NCBI GenBank assembly: GCA_045641625.1
Contig: JAZUHH010000079.1
Location: 32,521-96,520, forward strand
Direction: 5' to 3'
Length of the DNA: 64,000 nt
DNA from: UBA1723 sp045641625
Lineage (GTDB): Bacteria; Bacteroidota; Bacteroidia; Bacteroidales; Paludibacteraceae
Positions 8,944-16,443 of this stretch are shown one piece after another; positions within the stretch are counted from its first letter, which is position 1, and every line of letters starts with the position of its first letter. The notes beneath the pieces were generated by a model. The model was not told the origin of the DNA. It ran no database searches and was given only the letters and a program-made list of their open reading frames with translations. The translations under genes and the position numbers were made by a program.

Positions 8944-8972
8944 TAAGTTTAATTGAGAAAAACAAAATTAAA

Positions 8973-9326
8973 ATGGCAGTTGATTTAATCAAAGTTGCAG
9001 AGCAGGCATTTGCTACAAAGAAGGAGCTTCCTGCATTCAAGAGCGGTGATACTATCACAGTTGCTTACAAGATCGTTGAGGGTAACAAGGAGCGTATCCA
9101 GCAGTTCCGTGGTGTAGTTATCCGTATCAGCGGACACCAGGACAAGAAGAGATTCACAGTTAGAAAGGTTTCTAACGGTATTGGTGTTGAGCGTATCTTC
9201 CCAATCGAGTCTCCATTCATCGAGGAGATCGTTCTAAACAAGGTTGGTGTTGTTCGCCGTGCTAAGCTTTACTACCTACGTAACCTTACTGGTAAGAAGG
9301 CTAGAATCAAGGAGAAGAGAGCTTAA
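8973..9326 (+). CDS. rplS: 50S ribosomal protein L19
   Basis: The 117-residue protein sits at the 30S-50S interface. Its body is typical of L19: GDTITVAYKIVEGNKERIQQFRG (split as FKSGDTI and VEGNKERIQQF), then GVERIFPIESPFIEEI and RRAKLYYLRNLTGKKARIKEK. An upstream in-frame ATG at 8913 would add 20 residues lying in the leader structure, so the ATG at 8973, matching the family start, is chosen. The gene stands alone with its own promoter and terminator. Confidence 0.96.
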   Translation: MAVDLIKVAEQAFATKKELPAFKSGDTITVAYKIVEGNKERIQQFRGVVIRISGHQDKKRFTVRKVSNGIGVERIFPIESPFIEEIVLNKVGVVRRAKLYYLRNLTGKKARIKEKRA

Positions 9327-9348
9327 TCTCAACTTTGAACGAAAGAAT

Positions 9349-9382
9349 AAGAGAGTATATCGAAAGGTATGTTCTCTTTTTT
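9349..9382 (+). terminator. Terminator of rplS
   Basis: An imperfect stem AAGAGA-n-TATATC / GGTATG-n-TCTCTT with a GAAA loop is followed by a T run. It lies about 20 nt past the stop codon. Confidence 0.75.
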
Positions 9383-9552
9383 GTTATACCTCACACTCTA
9401 CCAAACAAGTGTACACAAACTTACCCAAACGAAGATATTGCAGGACTAATGTACTCTTATTCACTTTACAGGGCTACGGAAATCATGAAATAGCATAGCC
9501 ACAAACTACTTGACGAAAAAGGACTGAAGATATCATGGTTTTCATAACCTAA

Positions 9553-9587
9553 TTGTGCGTGGAATAGGCATATTTTGATTATCTTTG
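9553..9587 (+). promoter_or_regulatory. Promoter of the histidine phosphatase-uvrA unit
   Basis: TATCTTTG (9580-9587) matches the -7 consensus; a TTG at 9553-9555 may serve as the -33 element with a 24-nt spacer. It lies about 22 nt upstream of the ATG. Confidence 0.5.
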
Positions 9588-9609
9588 CAGATATTTCAGA
9601 AAAACTATC

Positions 9610-10254
9610 ATGACAAGAATATTCCTTTGCAGACACGGACAGACAGAGTGGAACGAAAAGCATATTTTCCAGGGACAGCACAACTCCCCTTTGACTGAAT
9701 TGGGAGTCGAGCAAGCCAGAAAACTCGGCGAGGTGCTTTCTCGCTACCAGTTTGACAAAGTATATTGCAGCGTGCTTGACAGAGCCAAGGAGACTGCAGA
9801 CGTTATACTTGACGAAATGAATGCAAAGACTCTGCCAATAGAGTCTGTCGCAGGAGTCCAGGAAATATATCTTGGCGTGCTTGAAGGCAACGACTTCGAG
9901 GTCGGTATGGCAAAGTATCCCGAAATCATGGACAGCTTCTGGGAAGAGACTGCCGGAGAAAGAGACTGGGAGACACTCGGAGATGTTCGCCGCAGGGCCT
10001 CAAAGCAAATCGAAGAAATCAGAGACAACAACGAGGGCAAGACCATACTCGTCGTAACTCACGGCGTTGTGTTGCGCTCCCTTTATTCATATTTCCACAA
10101 CTTCACGCTTGAGGAGTCAAGATGCCAGCCGAAACCCGAAAGCGCATGCCTCTGCGAGGTATGTTGGGAACATGGCATCTGGGACATCAAGATGTGGAAC
10201 TCTACAGACCACTTAAGCGGTCTGGCATCAACAGCAAAACATTCATTCCTATAA
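9610..10254 (+). CDS. Histidine phosphatase family protein
   Basis: The 214-residue protein of the phosphoglycerate-mutase-like superfamily has the phosphohistidine motif RHG at residues 8-10 (FLCRHGQTEWN), the downstream arginine in SVLDRAKETAD, a Glu-rich middle and the second catalytic His in VVTHGVVLRSL. Members include CobC, GpmB-like phosphatases and broad sugar or nucleotide phosphatases; sequence alone does not settle the substrate. It lies 4 nt upstream of uvrA and is probably cotranscribed with it. Confidence 0.85.
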   Translation: MTRIFLCRHGQTEWNEKHIFQGQHNSPLTELGVEQARKLGEVLSRYQFDKVYCSVLDRAKETADVILDEMNAKTLPIESVAGVQEIYLGVLEGNDFEVGMAKYPEIMDSFWEETAGERDWETLGDVRRRASKQIEEIRDNNEGKTILVVTHGVVLRSLYSYFHNFTLEESRCQPKPESACLCEVCWEHGIWDIKMWNSTDHLSGLASTAKHSFL

Positions 10255-10258
10255 AGAC

Positions 10259-13057
10259 ATGGCAGATAACGGAGCAATAGCGATACACGGCGCAAAAGTT
10301 CACAACCTGAAGGATGTGAGCGTGGATGTGCCTAGAGGAAAGTTTGTTGTTATTACAGGTTTGTCCGGTTCCGGCAAGTCTTCTCTTGCCTTCGACACTC
10401 TATATGCCGAAGGTCAGAGACGTTATGTCGAGAGCCTTTCATCCTACGCCCGCCAGTTTCTTGGGCGAATGAGCAAGCCCGAGGTCGATTACATCAAAGG
10501 TCTGCCACCAGCAATCGCTATAGAGCAGAAGGTCAGCACCAGAAACCCTCGTTCAACAGTCGGAACTTCTACGGAAATATATGAGTATCTCAAGATATTC
10601 ATGGCAAGAGTCGGCCGCACATATTCTCCGGTAAGCGGTATGGAAGTGAAGCACCACTCGATATCCAACATCGTAGATTTCATCTGCGGATACGAGAAGG
10701 GAACGAGAGGAATGATCCTGACAAACATAGTGGCAAAGGACTCCTTGCAGAAGAAGTGCGAGGAACTGCTTGCTCAAGGTTACTCGAGAGTAAAGATTGA
10801 CGGAAAGATCTATTCATTGAGCGACAAGGAAAACATTCCGGAAAAAGCGACAACCGAAGCCAAGATCGTGGTTGACCGATTCAGCGTCAATCCAGAAGAC
10901 ACGGATACAATAAACCGATTGTCCGACTCTATCCAGACTGCTGTGTGGGAAGGCGACGGAAAAAGCTGCGAGGTTTTGATGATAGAGAACGGAGAAGAAA
11001 AGTCCTACTCATTCTCTACTGCATTCGAGGCCGACGGCATAAAGTTCGAGGAGCCTACGGAAATGATGTTCAGCTTCAACTCTCCATACGGAGCATGTCC
11101 GGAGTGCGAAGGTTTCGGAAAGGTCGTCGGCATTGACGAGGACCTTGTCGTTCCCGACAAGAGTCTGTCCGTATATCAGGGTGCCGTAATGTGCTGGAGA
11201 GGAGAAAAGATGGGCGAATGGCTGCAGGACTTCGTAAGAAACGCAGAGAAGATCAAGTTCCCTATCCACAAGCCATACTACCTGCTCGAGAAAGCGGACA
11301 AGGACAAGCTTTGGCACGGAACAGCCCATTCTCATGGCATTGACGAGTTCTTCAATTTCGTCAAGGAGAACCAATACAAAATCCAGTATCGAGTAATGTA
11401 CGCCCGCTACAGAGGCAAGACTGACTGTCCTGTATGCGGAGGATCGAGACTGAAGAAGGAGGCAAGCTATGTCAAGGTCAACGGAAAGTCCATAACTGAC
11501 CTTGTAAAGATGTCTATCCTTGAACTTCGCGACTTCTTCGACAACATAGAACTTACAGAACAGGAGAAGCTCGTTTCAAAGCGAGTGCTGACAGAAATAA
11601 AGAACCGTACAAAATTCATGGTCGAAGTCGGTCTTGGTTACCTTACTCTTGACCGTCTTTCGAATACCCTTTCGGGAGGAGAAAGCCAGAGAATCAACCT
11701 TGCGACTCAGCTTGGAAGCAGCCTTGTCGGTTCGCTTTACATACTTGACGAGCCAAGCATCGGACTACATAGCCGAGACACAGCTCAGCTTATCTCTGTC
11801 CTCAGAGAGTTGCAGAAACTAGGAAACACAGTGGTGGTGGTGGAGCATGACGAGGAAATCATGCGAGCAGCCGACTACATCATAGACATAGGCCCAGAAG
11901 CAGGAAGAGCCGGTGGCAACCTTGTCTTTGCCGGAGAGGTAAAGGACGGAATGCCTGTAGGAGAGACTAAATACAAGCTTCACAGCTACACTATCGACTA
12001 CTTGTCCGGCAAGGAGAAGATAGAGCGCAACGTGCCTCTAAGAAAGTGGACTAACTCTATCGAGATCTCTGGTGTATGGCACAACAACCTTAAAGGGGTT
12101 AATGTAAAGTTCCCTCTTGGAGTCATGACTGTAGTTACCGGTGTCAGCGGAAGCGGAAAGTCTTCGCTCATCCGCGACGTATTCTATCGCGCCATGAAGC
12201 AGGAATTCGACGAGGTTACAGAAAAGCCTGGTGTATTCAAAGAACTTTCCGGAGCCTTGAAACTCGTCAACAACATCGACTTTGTTGACCAGAACCCTAT
12301 CGGAAAGTCTTCCCGATCGAATCCTGTGACGTACATCAAGGCCTATGACGAGATCCGCAAGCTTTATGCAGACCAGCAGTTGAGCAAGCAGATGGGCTAC
12401 AAGAACGCTCATTTCTCTTTCAATGTCGAGGGCGGACGTTGCGACGAGTGCCAGGGAGAAGGTACAATAACAATAGAGATGCAGTTCATGGCAGACCTTA
12501 CTCTCGAATGTGAAAGCTGTCATGGAAAGCGCTTCAAGGCAGATATCCTTGAAGTTCTCTACCAGGGGAAGAACATTCACGATGTCCTTGAGATGACAGT
12601 CAACCAGGCCGTAGAGTTCTTCTCGCAAAAAGAAGGATCCTCAGAAAAGAAGATCGTGAAGAGGCTTCAAGCTCTACAGGCTGTCGGCCTTGGATATGTC
12701 AAGCTGGGACAAAGCAGTTCCACACTGTCCGGAGGAGAAAGCCAGCGTGTGAAACTTGCGGCAATACTTGTCGAGGAGAAGATGAAACCGGGCATATTCA
12801 TTTTCGACGAGCCCACGACAGGTCTCCACTTCCACGACATCAAAACTTTGCTAAAGGCTTTCGACGCACTTATAGCAAACGGACATACTGTCATCATCAT
12901 CGAACACAATGTGGATGTCATCAAATGTGCTGACCACATCATCGACATAGGTCCTGAAGGCGGCGCTAACGGAGGCAATATCGTGTTCGAGGGAACTCCC
13001 GAAGACATCGTGAAATGCGAGGCCTCCTGGACAGGTAAATTTTTGAAAACCAACTAA
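10259..13057 (+). CDS. uvrA: Excinuclease ABC subunit A
   Basis: The 932-residue ATPase is the damage-recognition subunit of nucleotide excision repair, working with UvrB and UvrC. It has two ABC modules: first Walker A GLSGSGKSS at residues 34-42 and second GVSGSGKSS near 630, with signature motifs NTLSGGESQRI and STLSGGESQRV and Walker B LYILDEPSIGL and IFIFDEPTTGL. Zinc-binding Cys pairs are visible in ACPECEGFG, CPVCGGSR, CDECQGEG and CESCHGKR. Length is normal for the family. It follows the histidine phosphatase gene by 4 nt and precedes a flavin reductase-like gene by 10 nt. Confidence 0.98.
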   Translation: MADNGAIAIHGAKVHNLKDVSVDVPRGKFVVITGLSGSGKSSLAFDTLYAEGQRRYVESLSSYARQFLGRMSKPEVDYIKGLPPAIAIEQKVSTRNPRSTVGTSTEIYEYLKIFMARVGRTYSPVSGMEVKHHSISNIVDFICGYEKGTRGMILTNIVAKDSLQKKCEELLAQGYSRVKIDGKIYSLSDKENIPEKATTEAKIVVDRFSVNPEDTDTINRLSDSIQTAVWEGDGKSCEVLMIENGEEKSYSFSTAFEADGIKFEEPTEMMFSFNSPYGACPECEGFGKVVGIDEDLVVPDKSLSVYQGAVMCWRGEKMGEWLQDFVRNAEKIKFPIHKPYYLLEKADKDKLWHGTAHSHGIDEFFNFVKENQYKIQYRVMYARYRGKTDCPVCGGSRLKKEASYVKVNGKSITDLVKMSILELRDFFDNIELTEQEKLVSKRVLTEIKNRTKFMVEVGLGYLTLDRLSNTLSGGESQRINLATQLGSSLVGSLYILDEPSIGLHSRDTAQLISVLRELQKLGNTVVVVEHDEEIMRAADYIIDIGPEAGRAGGNLVFAGEVKDGMPVGETKYKLHSYTIDYLSGKEKIERNVPLRKWTNSIEISGVWHNNLKGVNVKFPLGVMTVVTGVSGSGKSSLIRDVFYRAMKQEFDEVTEKPGVFKELSGALKLVNNIDFVDQNPIGKSSRSNPVTYIKAYDEIRKLYADQQLSKQMGYKNAHFSFNVEGGRCDECQGEGTITIEMQFMADLTLECESCHGKRFKADILEVLYQGKNIHDVLEMTVNQAVEFFSQKEGSSEKKIVKRLQALQAVGLGYVKLGQSSSTLSGGESQRVKLAAILVEEKMKPGIFIFDEPTTGLHFHDIKTLLKAFDALIANGHTVIIIEHNVDVIKCADHIIDIGPEGGANGGNIVFEGTPEDIVKCEASWTGKFLKTN

Positions 13058-13067
13058 GAATACAAAT

Positions 13068-13583
13068 ATGAAGAACTTTAAGGAGATAGATTTCAAGAGC
13101 ATCAAAGAGGACATGGTCTCTAAGATTGCAGAGGAGTGGATGCTTATTTCAGCAGGAGACAGCAAGAGCTTCAACACTATGACTGCCAGCTGGGGAGGCG
13201 TAGGCTTCATGTTCAACAGACCTGTGGCAATAGTTGCTGTCCGCCCTCACCGCTACACATTTGATTTCCTTGAGAAGAACCCAAGAATGACTCTTACATT
13301 CTTCGGCAAGGACAATCAGCGTGAGGCTCTAGCATTGTGCGGATCAAAGTCCGGAAGAGACTGCGACAAGGTTAAGGAGGCAGGACTTAACGCAGTATTC
13401 ACTGATGCAGGAAACCCAACTTTTGCCGAGGCTGAGCTAGTTATAGAGGGAAGAAAGATTCTTGCTCAGGAATGGAACGAGCAGAGCATCTTGGACCAGG
13501 CAATCATTGACAAATGGTTCGCCGCAAAAGACTTCCACAAGATGTATATCATCGAAATAGAGAAGGTCCTAGTAAAGGAGTAA
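13068..13583 (+). CDS. Flavin reductase-like FMN-binding protein
   Basis: The 171-residue protein resembles the flavin reductase-like / flavoredoxin domain: an N-terminal SKSFNTMTASWGGVGFM segment that would contact the FMN phosphate, then VRPHRYTFDFLEKNPRMTLTFF and a C-terminal AELVIEGRKILAQEW. Members bind FMN and either reduce it or pass electrons. The real partner cannot be told. It is placed 10 nt behind uvrA and ends at a strong terminator, so it closes that operon. Confidence 0.8.
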   Translation: MKNFKEIDFKSIKEDMVSKIAEEWMLISAGDSKSFNTMTASWGGVGFMFNRPVAIVAVRPHRYTFDFLEKNPRMTLTFFGKDNQREALALCGSKSGRDCDKVKEAGLNAVFTDAGNPTFAEAELVIEGRKILAQEWNEQSILDQAIIDKWFAAKDFHKMYIIEIEKVLVKE

Positions 13584-13596
13584 CCTTTTTTACCAT

Positions 13597-13643
13597 AAAA
13601 GAAGTATCTGGAACTGTAAGAACACTTTCCAGATACTTCTTTT
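13597..13643 (+). terminator. Terminator of the uvrA operon
   Basis: A perfect 17-bp inverted repeat (AAAAGAAGTATCTGGAA and its complement) with a 13-nt loop lies 14 nt past the flavin reductase-like stop. Its own A and T runs make it potentially bidirectional. It marks the left edge of the accessory island. Confidence 0.9.
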
Positions 13644-13662
13644 CTATTGATTATTTCAAAGC

Positions 13663-13836
13663 CTGTTTGTCGCCCTAAACTACCTAAGCAAGAACGAGAA
13701 TATAAAATTCACTATCGCAGACTCCACGCTTACGGTTAGTGACGACAAAATAATTTGTCCTAACGGAAAAGCCGCATCTCTTACCTATTCTTTAAAAAGA
13801 GAAGAAGGGAAGGATATTCCTGTGGAGATAGATTAG
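13663..13836 (+). pseudogene. Remnant of a C-terminal coding region
   Basis: A 57-codon open frame ends in TAG at 13834 and has no ATG, GTG or TTG start behind a stop codon just upstream. The conceptual product reads from FVALNYLSKNENIKF through IADSTLTVSDDKIICPNGK to REEGKDIPVEID, which looks like ordinary protein rather than a random frame. It is not recognised. The position between the uvrA terminator and the AT-rich cassette suggests the 3' end of a gene left behind by an insertion or deletion. Confidence 0.4.
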
Positions 13837-13865
13837 CAAGAGAAAAAGCCTCACGCATACTTTAT

Positions 13866-14963
13866 TCATGAGAAAAAGATCTTTAAAAAAAACATCCCCA
13901 AAAGCCCGAATATAATCCAGCCAGCCAAAAATAACAAAAAGAATTTAAATATCTTCCGAAGTAATGTTATTTTTTCCTCATTACTCATTGCATCTATTGC
14001 ACTAGTTATTGTCTTTCTCTCCCCTTCTCTGCCATATATTTCTTCAGTTCTCCTTTTTAGATCTTCATGCCTCTGCTTATTCTCTTTCTTATGCTCTTCT
14101 TCGAGTTCCTCAATTTTCGCTAATAAAGGTACTAACTTTGCTTTGGCCTCCTGAATCGACTGCTTCTGCGCTTCTATATGGGGGAACAAATCAGCATCCA
14201 AGCTATTCTTCAATTTAATAGCTTGTTCATCTTGGGGGCAAACAAAATCACATTTTAATTGCCACTCAAATAACTTTTGCTTTACAGCATCAAGATAAAC
14301 AACGATTTTATCGAATGCTACAGATATATTTCTAATTTCTTTAGAAAGATCTGAGGGGTCATAAAAGTCTCTAGAATCCTGGATTCGAATTTTCCCCGTC
14401 AACCTCGATCCTATTTTTAAACTTTCAGGACCTGCAGTCAAATACGTCCAAGGTTTAACTCTCCAACAACCAATCCAATTAGATTCATGATTAGTAAAAC
14501 TACTTGATTGAATCATTTTATGAAAGAAAGCAAATGTTCTTTCTGCTTCGCCTACCAAAATCGGGAATACTTTTACAAATTCATCTCTATCTGTTGGCAA
14601 AGGATAAGACACTAATGCCTGAGAAGCAGTCGGAGGAATATCAAACTCACGTAAAGTTGCTACAAGTAACTCTGCAGTACCTGCCAATTCCTGCAATCTC
14701 GCATTTTTTTGTTCTTTAATCTTTGCATACTCCGCACCAGCCTTGGCTATTTCTGCATTAGCCTTAGCCATTTCTGCTTCATGTTGAGCCATTTCAGCTT
14801 CAGATTGAGCTTTCGCTGCTTCCGCCTTAGCCTCTTGCGCTCTAAACTTCGCTCCAGCTCTCTGAAGGAAAGCTTCTGCATTCATTTTAGTAGCTTCTGC
14901 CTTCGTCTTCTTAGCGTCTGCTAATTTATCCTCATTAGATTTAAACATATCCGATAGTCCCAT
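13866..14963 (-). CDS. Coiled-coil protein with C-terminal membrane anchor, unknown function
   Basis: The 365-residue protein begins with a long Ala/Glu/Lys-rich coiled coil (residues about 10-95, with repeated AEMAKANAEIAKAGAEY-type units), then a compact mixed domain (about 100-270), a second coiled coil (about 270-320) and a hydrophobic C-terminal segment (FKFFLLFLAGWIIFGLLGMF, about 338-362), i.e. a tail anchor. I do not recognise a family. It is the last gene of the HEPN cassette, 95 nt beyond the GNAT-like gene. It could tether the cassette's products to the membrane; that is conjecture. Confidence 0.65.
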   Translation of the reverse strand: MGLSDMFKSNEDKLADAKKTKAEATKMNAEAFLQRAGAKFRAQEAKAEAAKAQSEAEMAQHEAEMAKANAEIAKAGAEYAKIKEQKNARLQELAGTAELLVATLREFDIPPTASQALVSYPLPTDRDEFVKVFPILVGEAERTFAFFHKMIQSSSFTNHESNWIGCWRVKPWTYLTAGPESLKIGSRLTGKIRIQDSRDFYDPSDLSKEIRNISVAFDKIVVYLDAVKQKLFEWQLKCDFVCPQDEQAIKLKNSLDADLFPHIEAQKQSIQEAKAKLVPLLAKIEELEEEHKKENKQRHEDLKRRTEEIYGREGERKTITSAIDAMSNEEKITLLRKIFKFFLLFLAGWIIFGLLGMFFLKIFFS

Positions 14964-15058
14964 AATTCTAATTTTTATAGTTTATTGTGAATAGTCATTA
15001 TTGTTTGTAATAATATCTAAAAGAGAGAAACACTTGATTGGTATTACCCACACATAAT

Positions 15059-15559
15059 TCATAGATTCAAAAAGAATTTTTTATACAACTTGCTTCTCTT
15101 CATTTTTCGTTCCGAGAAATACATCTCTATCGTATCATTTACCTGCCGATATTTTATATACCCAACCTCTCTTAGAAACTTATAAGCCTTATAGTTATAA
15201 GACTTGCAATATGTTCTAACTTTTAGACCTTTCTCCGTGAGAGATTTAGCAATTAAAAATGCACTCCTGAAATGGAGTAATATATAATATAGAGAATTAT
15301 TCCATCCTCCTCCGTGAAATGAAACAATGTTCTTGTCATCATATTCATACAACAGATAAAAGAATGCAAATGGCTGATTGTTCGCTTTTGTTTTCAAAAG
15401 GTAACCTTTAATGAAGAACGGCTCGTTTTTCAAGAATTGAACCCAGTCTTCATTTGTATCTATATCGTTCACAATAAGATGCCAGTCGCCATCCCCAAAT
15501 TTTGAAACAACTTCTGCATCTCCAAAATCTGCCGTAGATACAACGCTGTCTTCAAACAT
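15059..15559 (-). CDS. GNAT-like acetyltransferase fold protein (tentative)
   Basis: The 166-residue protein has the tail pattern of GNAT enzymes: a beta strand GLKVRTYCKS followed by YNYKAYKFLREVGYIKYRQ, which parallels the N-x-x-A-x-x-x-y-x-k-x-G-F motif of the acetyl-CoA-binding half. The usual Q/RxxGxG/A phosphate loop is not evident, so activity is uncertain. The protein ends in a Lys-rich tail. Low-GC and Lys/Asn/Tyr-rich, unlike the flanking housekeeping genes. It starts 5 nt after the small coiled-coil gene stop, so the two are surely cotranscribed. Confidence 0.5.
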   Translation of the reverse strand: MFEDSVVSTADFGDAEVVSKFGDGDWHLIVNDIDTNEDWVQFLKNEPFFIKGYLLKTKANNQPFAFFYLLYEYDDKNIVSFHGGGWNNSLYYILLHFRSAFLIAKSLTEKGLKVRTYCKSYNYKAYKFLREVGYIKYRQVNDTIEMYFSERKMKRSKLYKKFFLNL

Positions 15560-15564
15560 TATTG

Positions 15565-15768
15565 CTATTTTCTCAAGCGTGCTTTGTCAGCTTTTAGATT
15601 AGCTATTTCAACTTTTTTATTAGCAATAGCACCTCTAGCTATATTAACTCCCTCTTTATTTTTAATTGCTCTGTGTCTCTCAAGCTCTGCTTGCAATTGT
15701 GCTACTTCCGCTTGCTTATCAGCAATAAGCTTGTCGTATTCTGCCTTTGTTTTAGGAGATGCTCCCAT
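15565..15768 (-). CDS. Small coiled-coil protein, 67 residues
   Basis: The short, highly charged helix-forming protein (KTKAEYDKLIADKQAEVAQL, then a Lys/Arg-rich second half) predicts one or two coiled coils. It is not recognised. It is located 29 nt behind the HEPN-like gene and 5 nt before the GNAT-like gene. Its N terminus (MGAS) resembles that of the large coiled-coil protein (MGLS), but the resemblance is too short to be meaningful. It may be an adaptor or inhibitor within the cassette; that is a guess. Confidence 0.6.
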   Translation of the reverse strand: MGASPKTKAEYDKLIADKQAEVAQLQAELERHRAIKNKEGVNIARGAIANKKVEIANLKADKARLRK

Positions 15769-15797
15769 AGTAAAAAAATTAAGTTAATAATTGTAAT

Positions 15798-16256
15798 TTA
15801 GTTCTCTCTATTTTTTGCTCTCATATAAGCTTTGTATTGCTTATCGAGTTCTCTAAAGAGTTTCTTTCCTTCATCAGCAACTCTTTTCAAAGACTCGTAA
15901 TGCTTTGGGAATTCTGGTTCTAACAACTTGGCCAATTGATGAATAGCATCATTTCGATAAGGTCTCCAATCGTCAATTTGCTTTATTACATCATCAAAAA
16001 ACTGGATTTTACTACCCTTCAATTTATTTGTCAAATTCCCTATCGTTTTGAGAGTATGATCTTCCTCAGGAAACAATTCATTATGCAATGATTCAAGTCT
16101 GTCTTCGATAAGGCTTGCAATCAATCCAACAGCTTCTACATAATAACGATGCTTCATAGCGTCATCATAAGCAGCAAACGCAGCTTCATAGACATTCTGC
16201 CTATTCTTCCCTACTTGAGAGTTCCCTTTGGCACTTGTTCTTATTGGTTTTTCCAT
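15798..16256 (-). CDS. HEPN-like domain protein
   Basis: The 152-residue, mostly helical protein carries R101-N-D-A-I-H106 in the context DDWRPYRNDAIHQLAK. This fits the Rx4-6H signature, usually R-N-x-x-x-H, of HEPN ribonuclease domains. An upstream helix YYVEAVGLIASLIEDRLESL matches the shape of the first HEPN helices. HEPN proteins are RNases in toxin-antitoxin, abortive-infection and CRISPR systems, though some are non-catalytic. No MNT nucleotidyltransferase partner is adjacent. It is the first gene of the four-gene cassette, behind its own promoter. Confidence 0.6.
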   Translation of the reverse strand: MEKPIRTSAKGNSQVGKNRQNVYEAAFAAYDDAMKHRYYVEAVGLIASLIEDRLESLHNELFPEEDHTLKTIGNLTNKLKGSKIQFFDDVIKQIDDWRPYRNDAIHQLAKLLEPEFPKHYESLKRVADEGKKLFRELDKQYKAYMRAKNREN

Positions 16257-16279
16257 ACTTCCTTCATTAAATCTCTTCG

Positions 16280-16313
16280 CAAATGTTCAAAAAAAAAAAA
16301 TGTATTTTCCAAA
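16280..16313 (-). promoter_or_regulatory. Candidate promoter of the HEPN cassette
   Basis: On the minus strand TTTG (16310-16313) is followed after 22 nt by AACATTTG (16280-16287), one mismatch from TAnnTTTG. The spacer contains a run of 13 T residues. It lies about 25 nt upstream of the HEPN-like ATG. Confidence 0.45.
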
Positions 16314-16380
16314 TTTTTCTTTAACTTTTTTCAAGAAAATATAACATATATATTCTTCAGCACAAATCCCTACAAAAAAA

Positions 16381-16426
16381 AAAAGCTCCGTATGATGCCA
16401 AACACTTTGCATCGTACGGAGCTTTT
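16381..16426 (-). terminator. Terminator of the metA operon
   Basis: An 18-bp stem (AAAAGCTCCGTATGATGC with its complement, one G-U pair) around a 10-nt loop is followed on the minus strand by a run of 12 T. It lies just past the metA stop and upstream of the HEPN promoter. The A run on one side makes it possibly bidirectional. Confidence 0.92.
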
Positions 16427-16443
16427 CAATTTTACTCTTCAAT

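Noticed and set aside
12038..12628. 196-codon open frame antisense to uvrA
   Set aside because: It lies opposite well-defined UvrA motifs and has no signal, start context or family features; it reflects codon bias of uvrA.
13597..16426. Mobile element with terminal inverted repeats
   Set aside because: The inverted repeats at 13597 and 16381 are unrelated terminators; no transposase, integrase or direct repeats were found.
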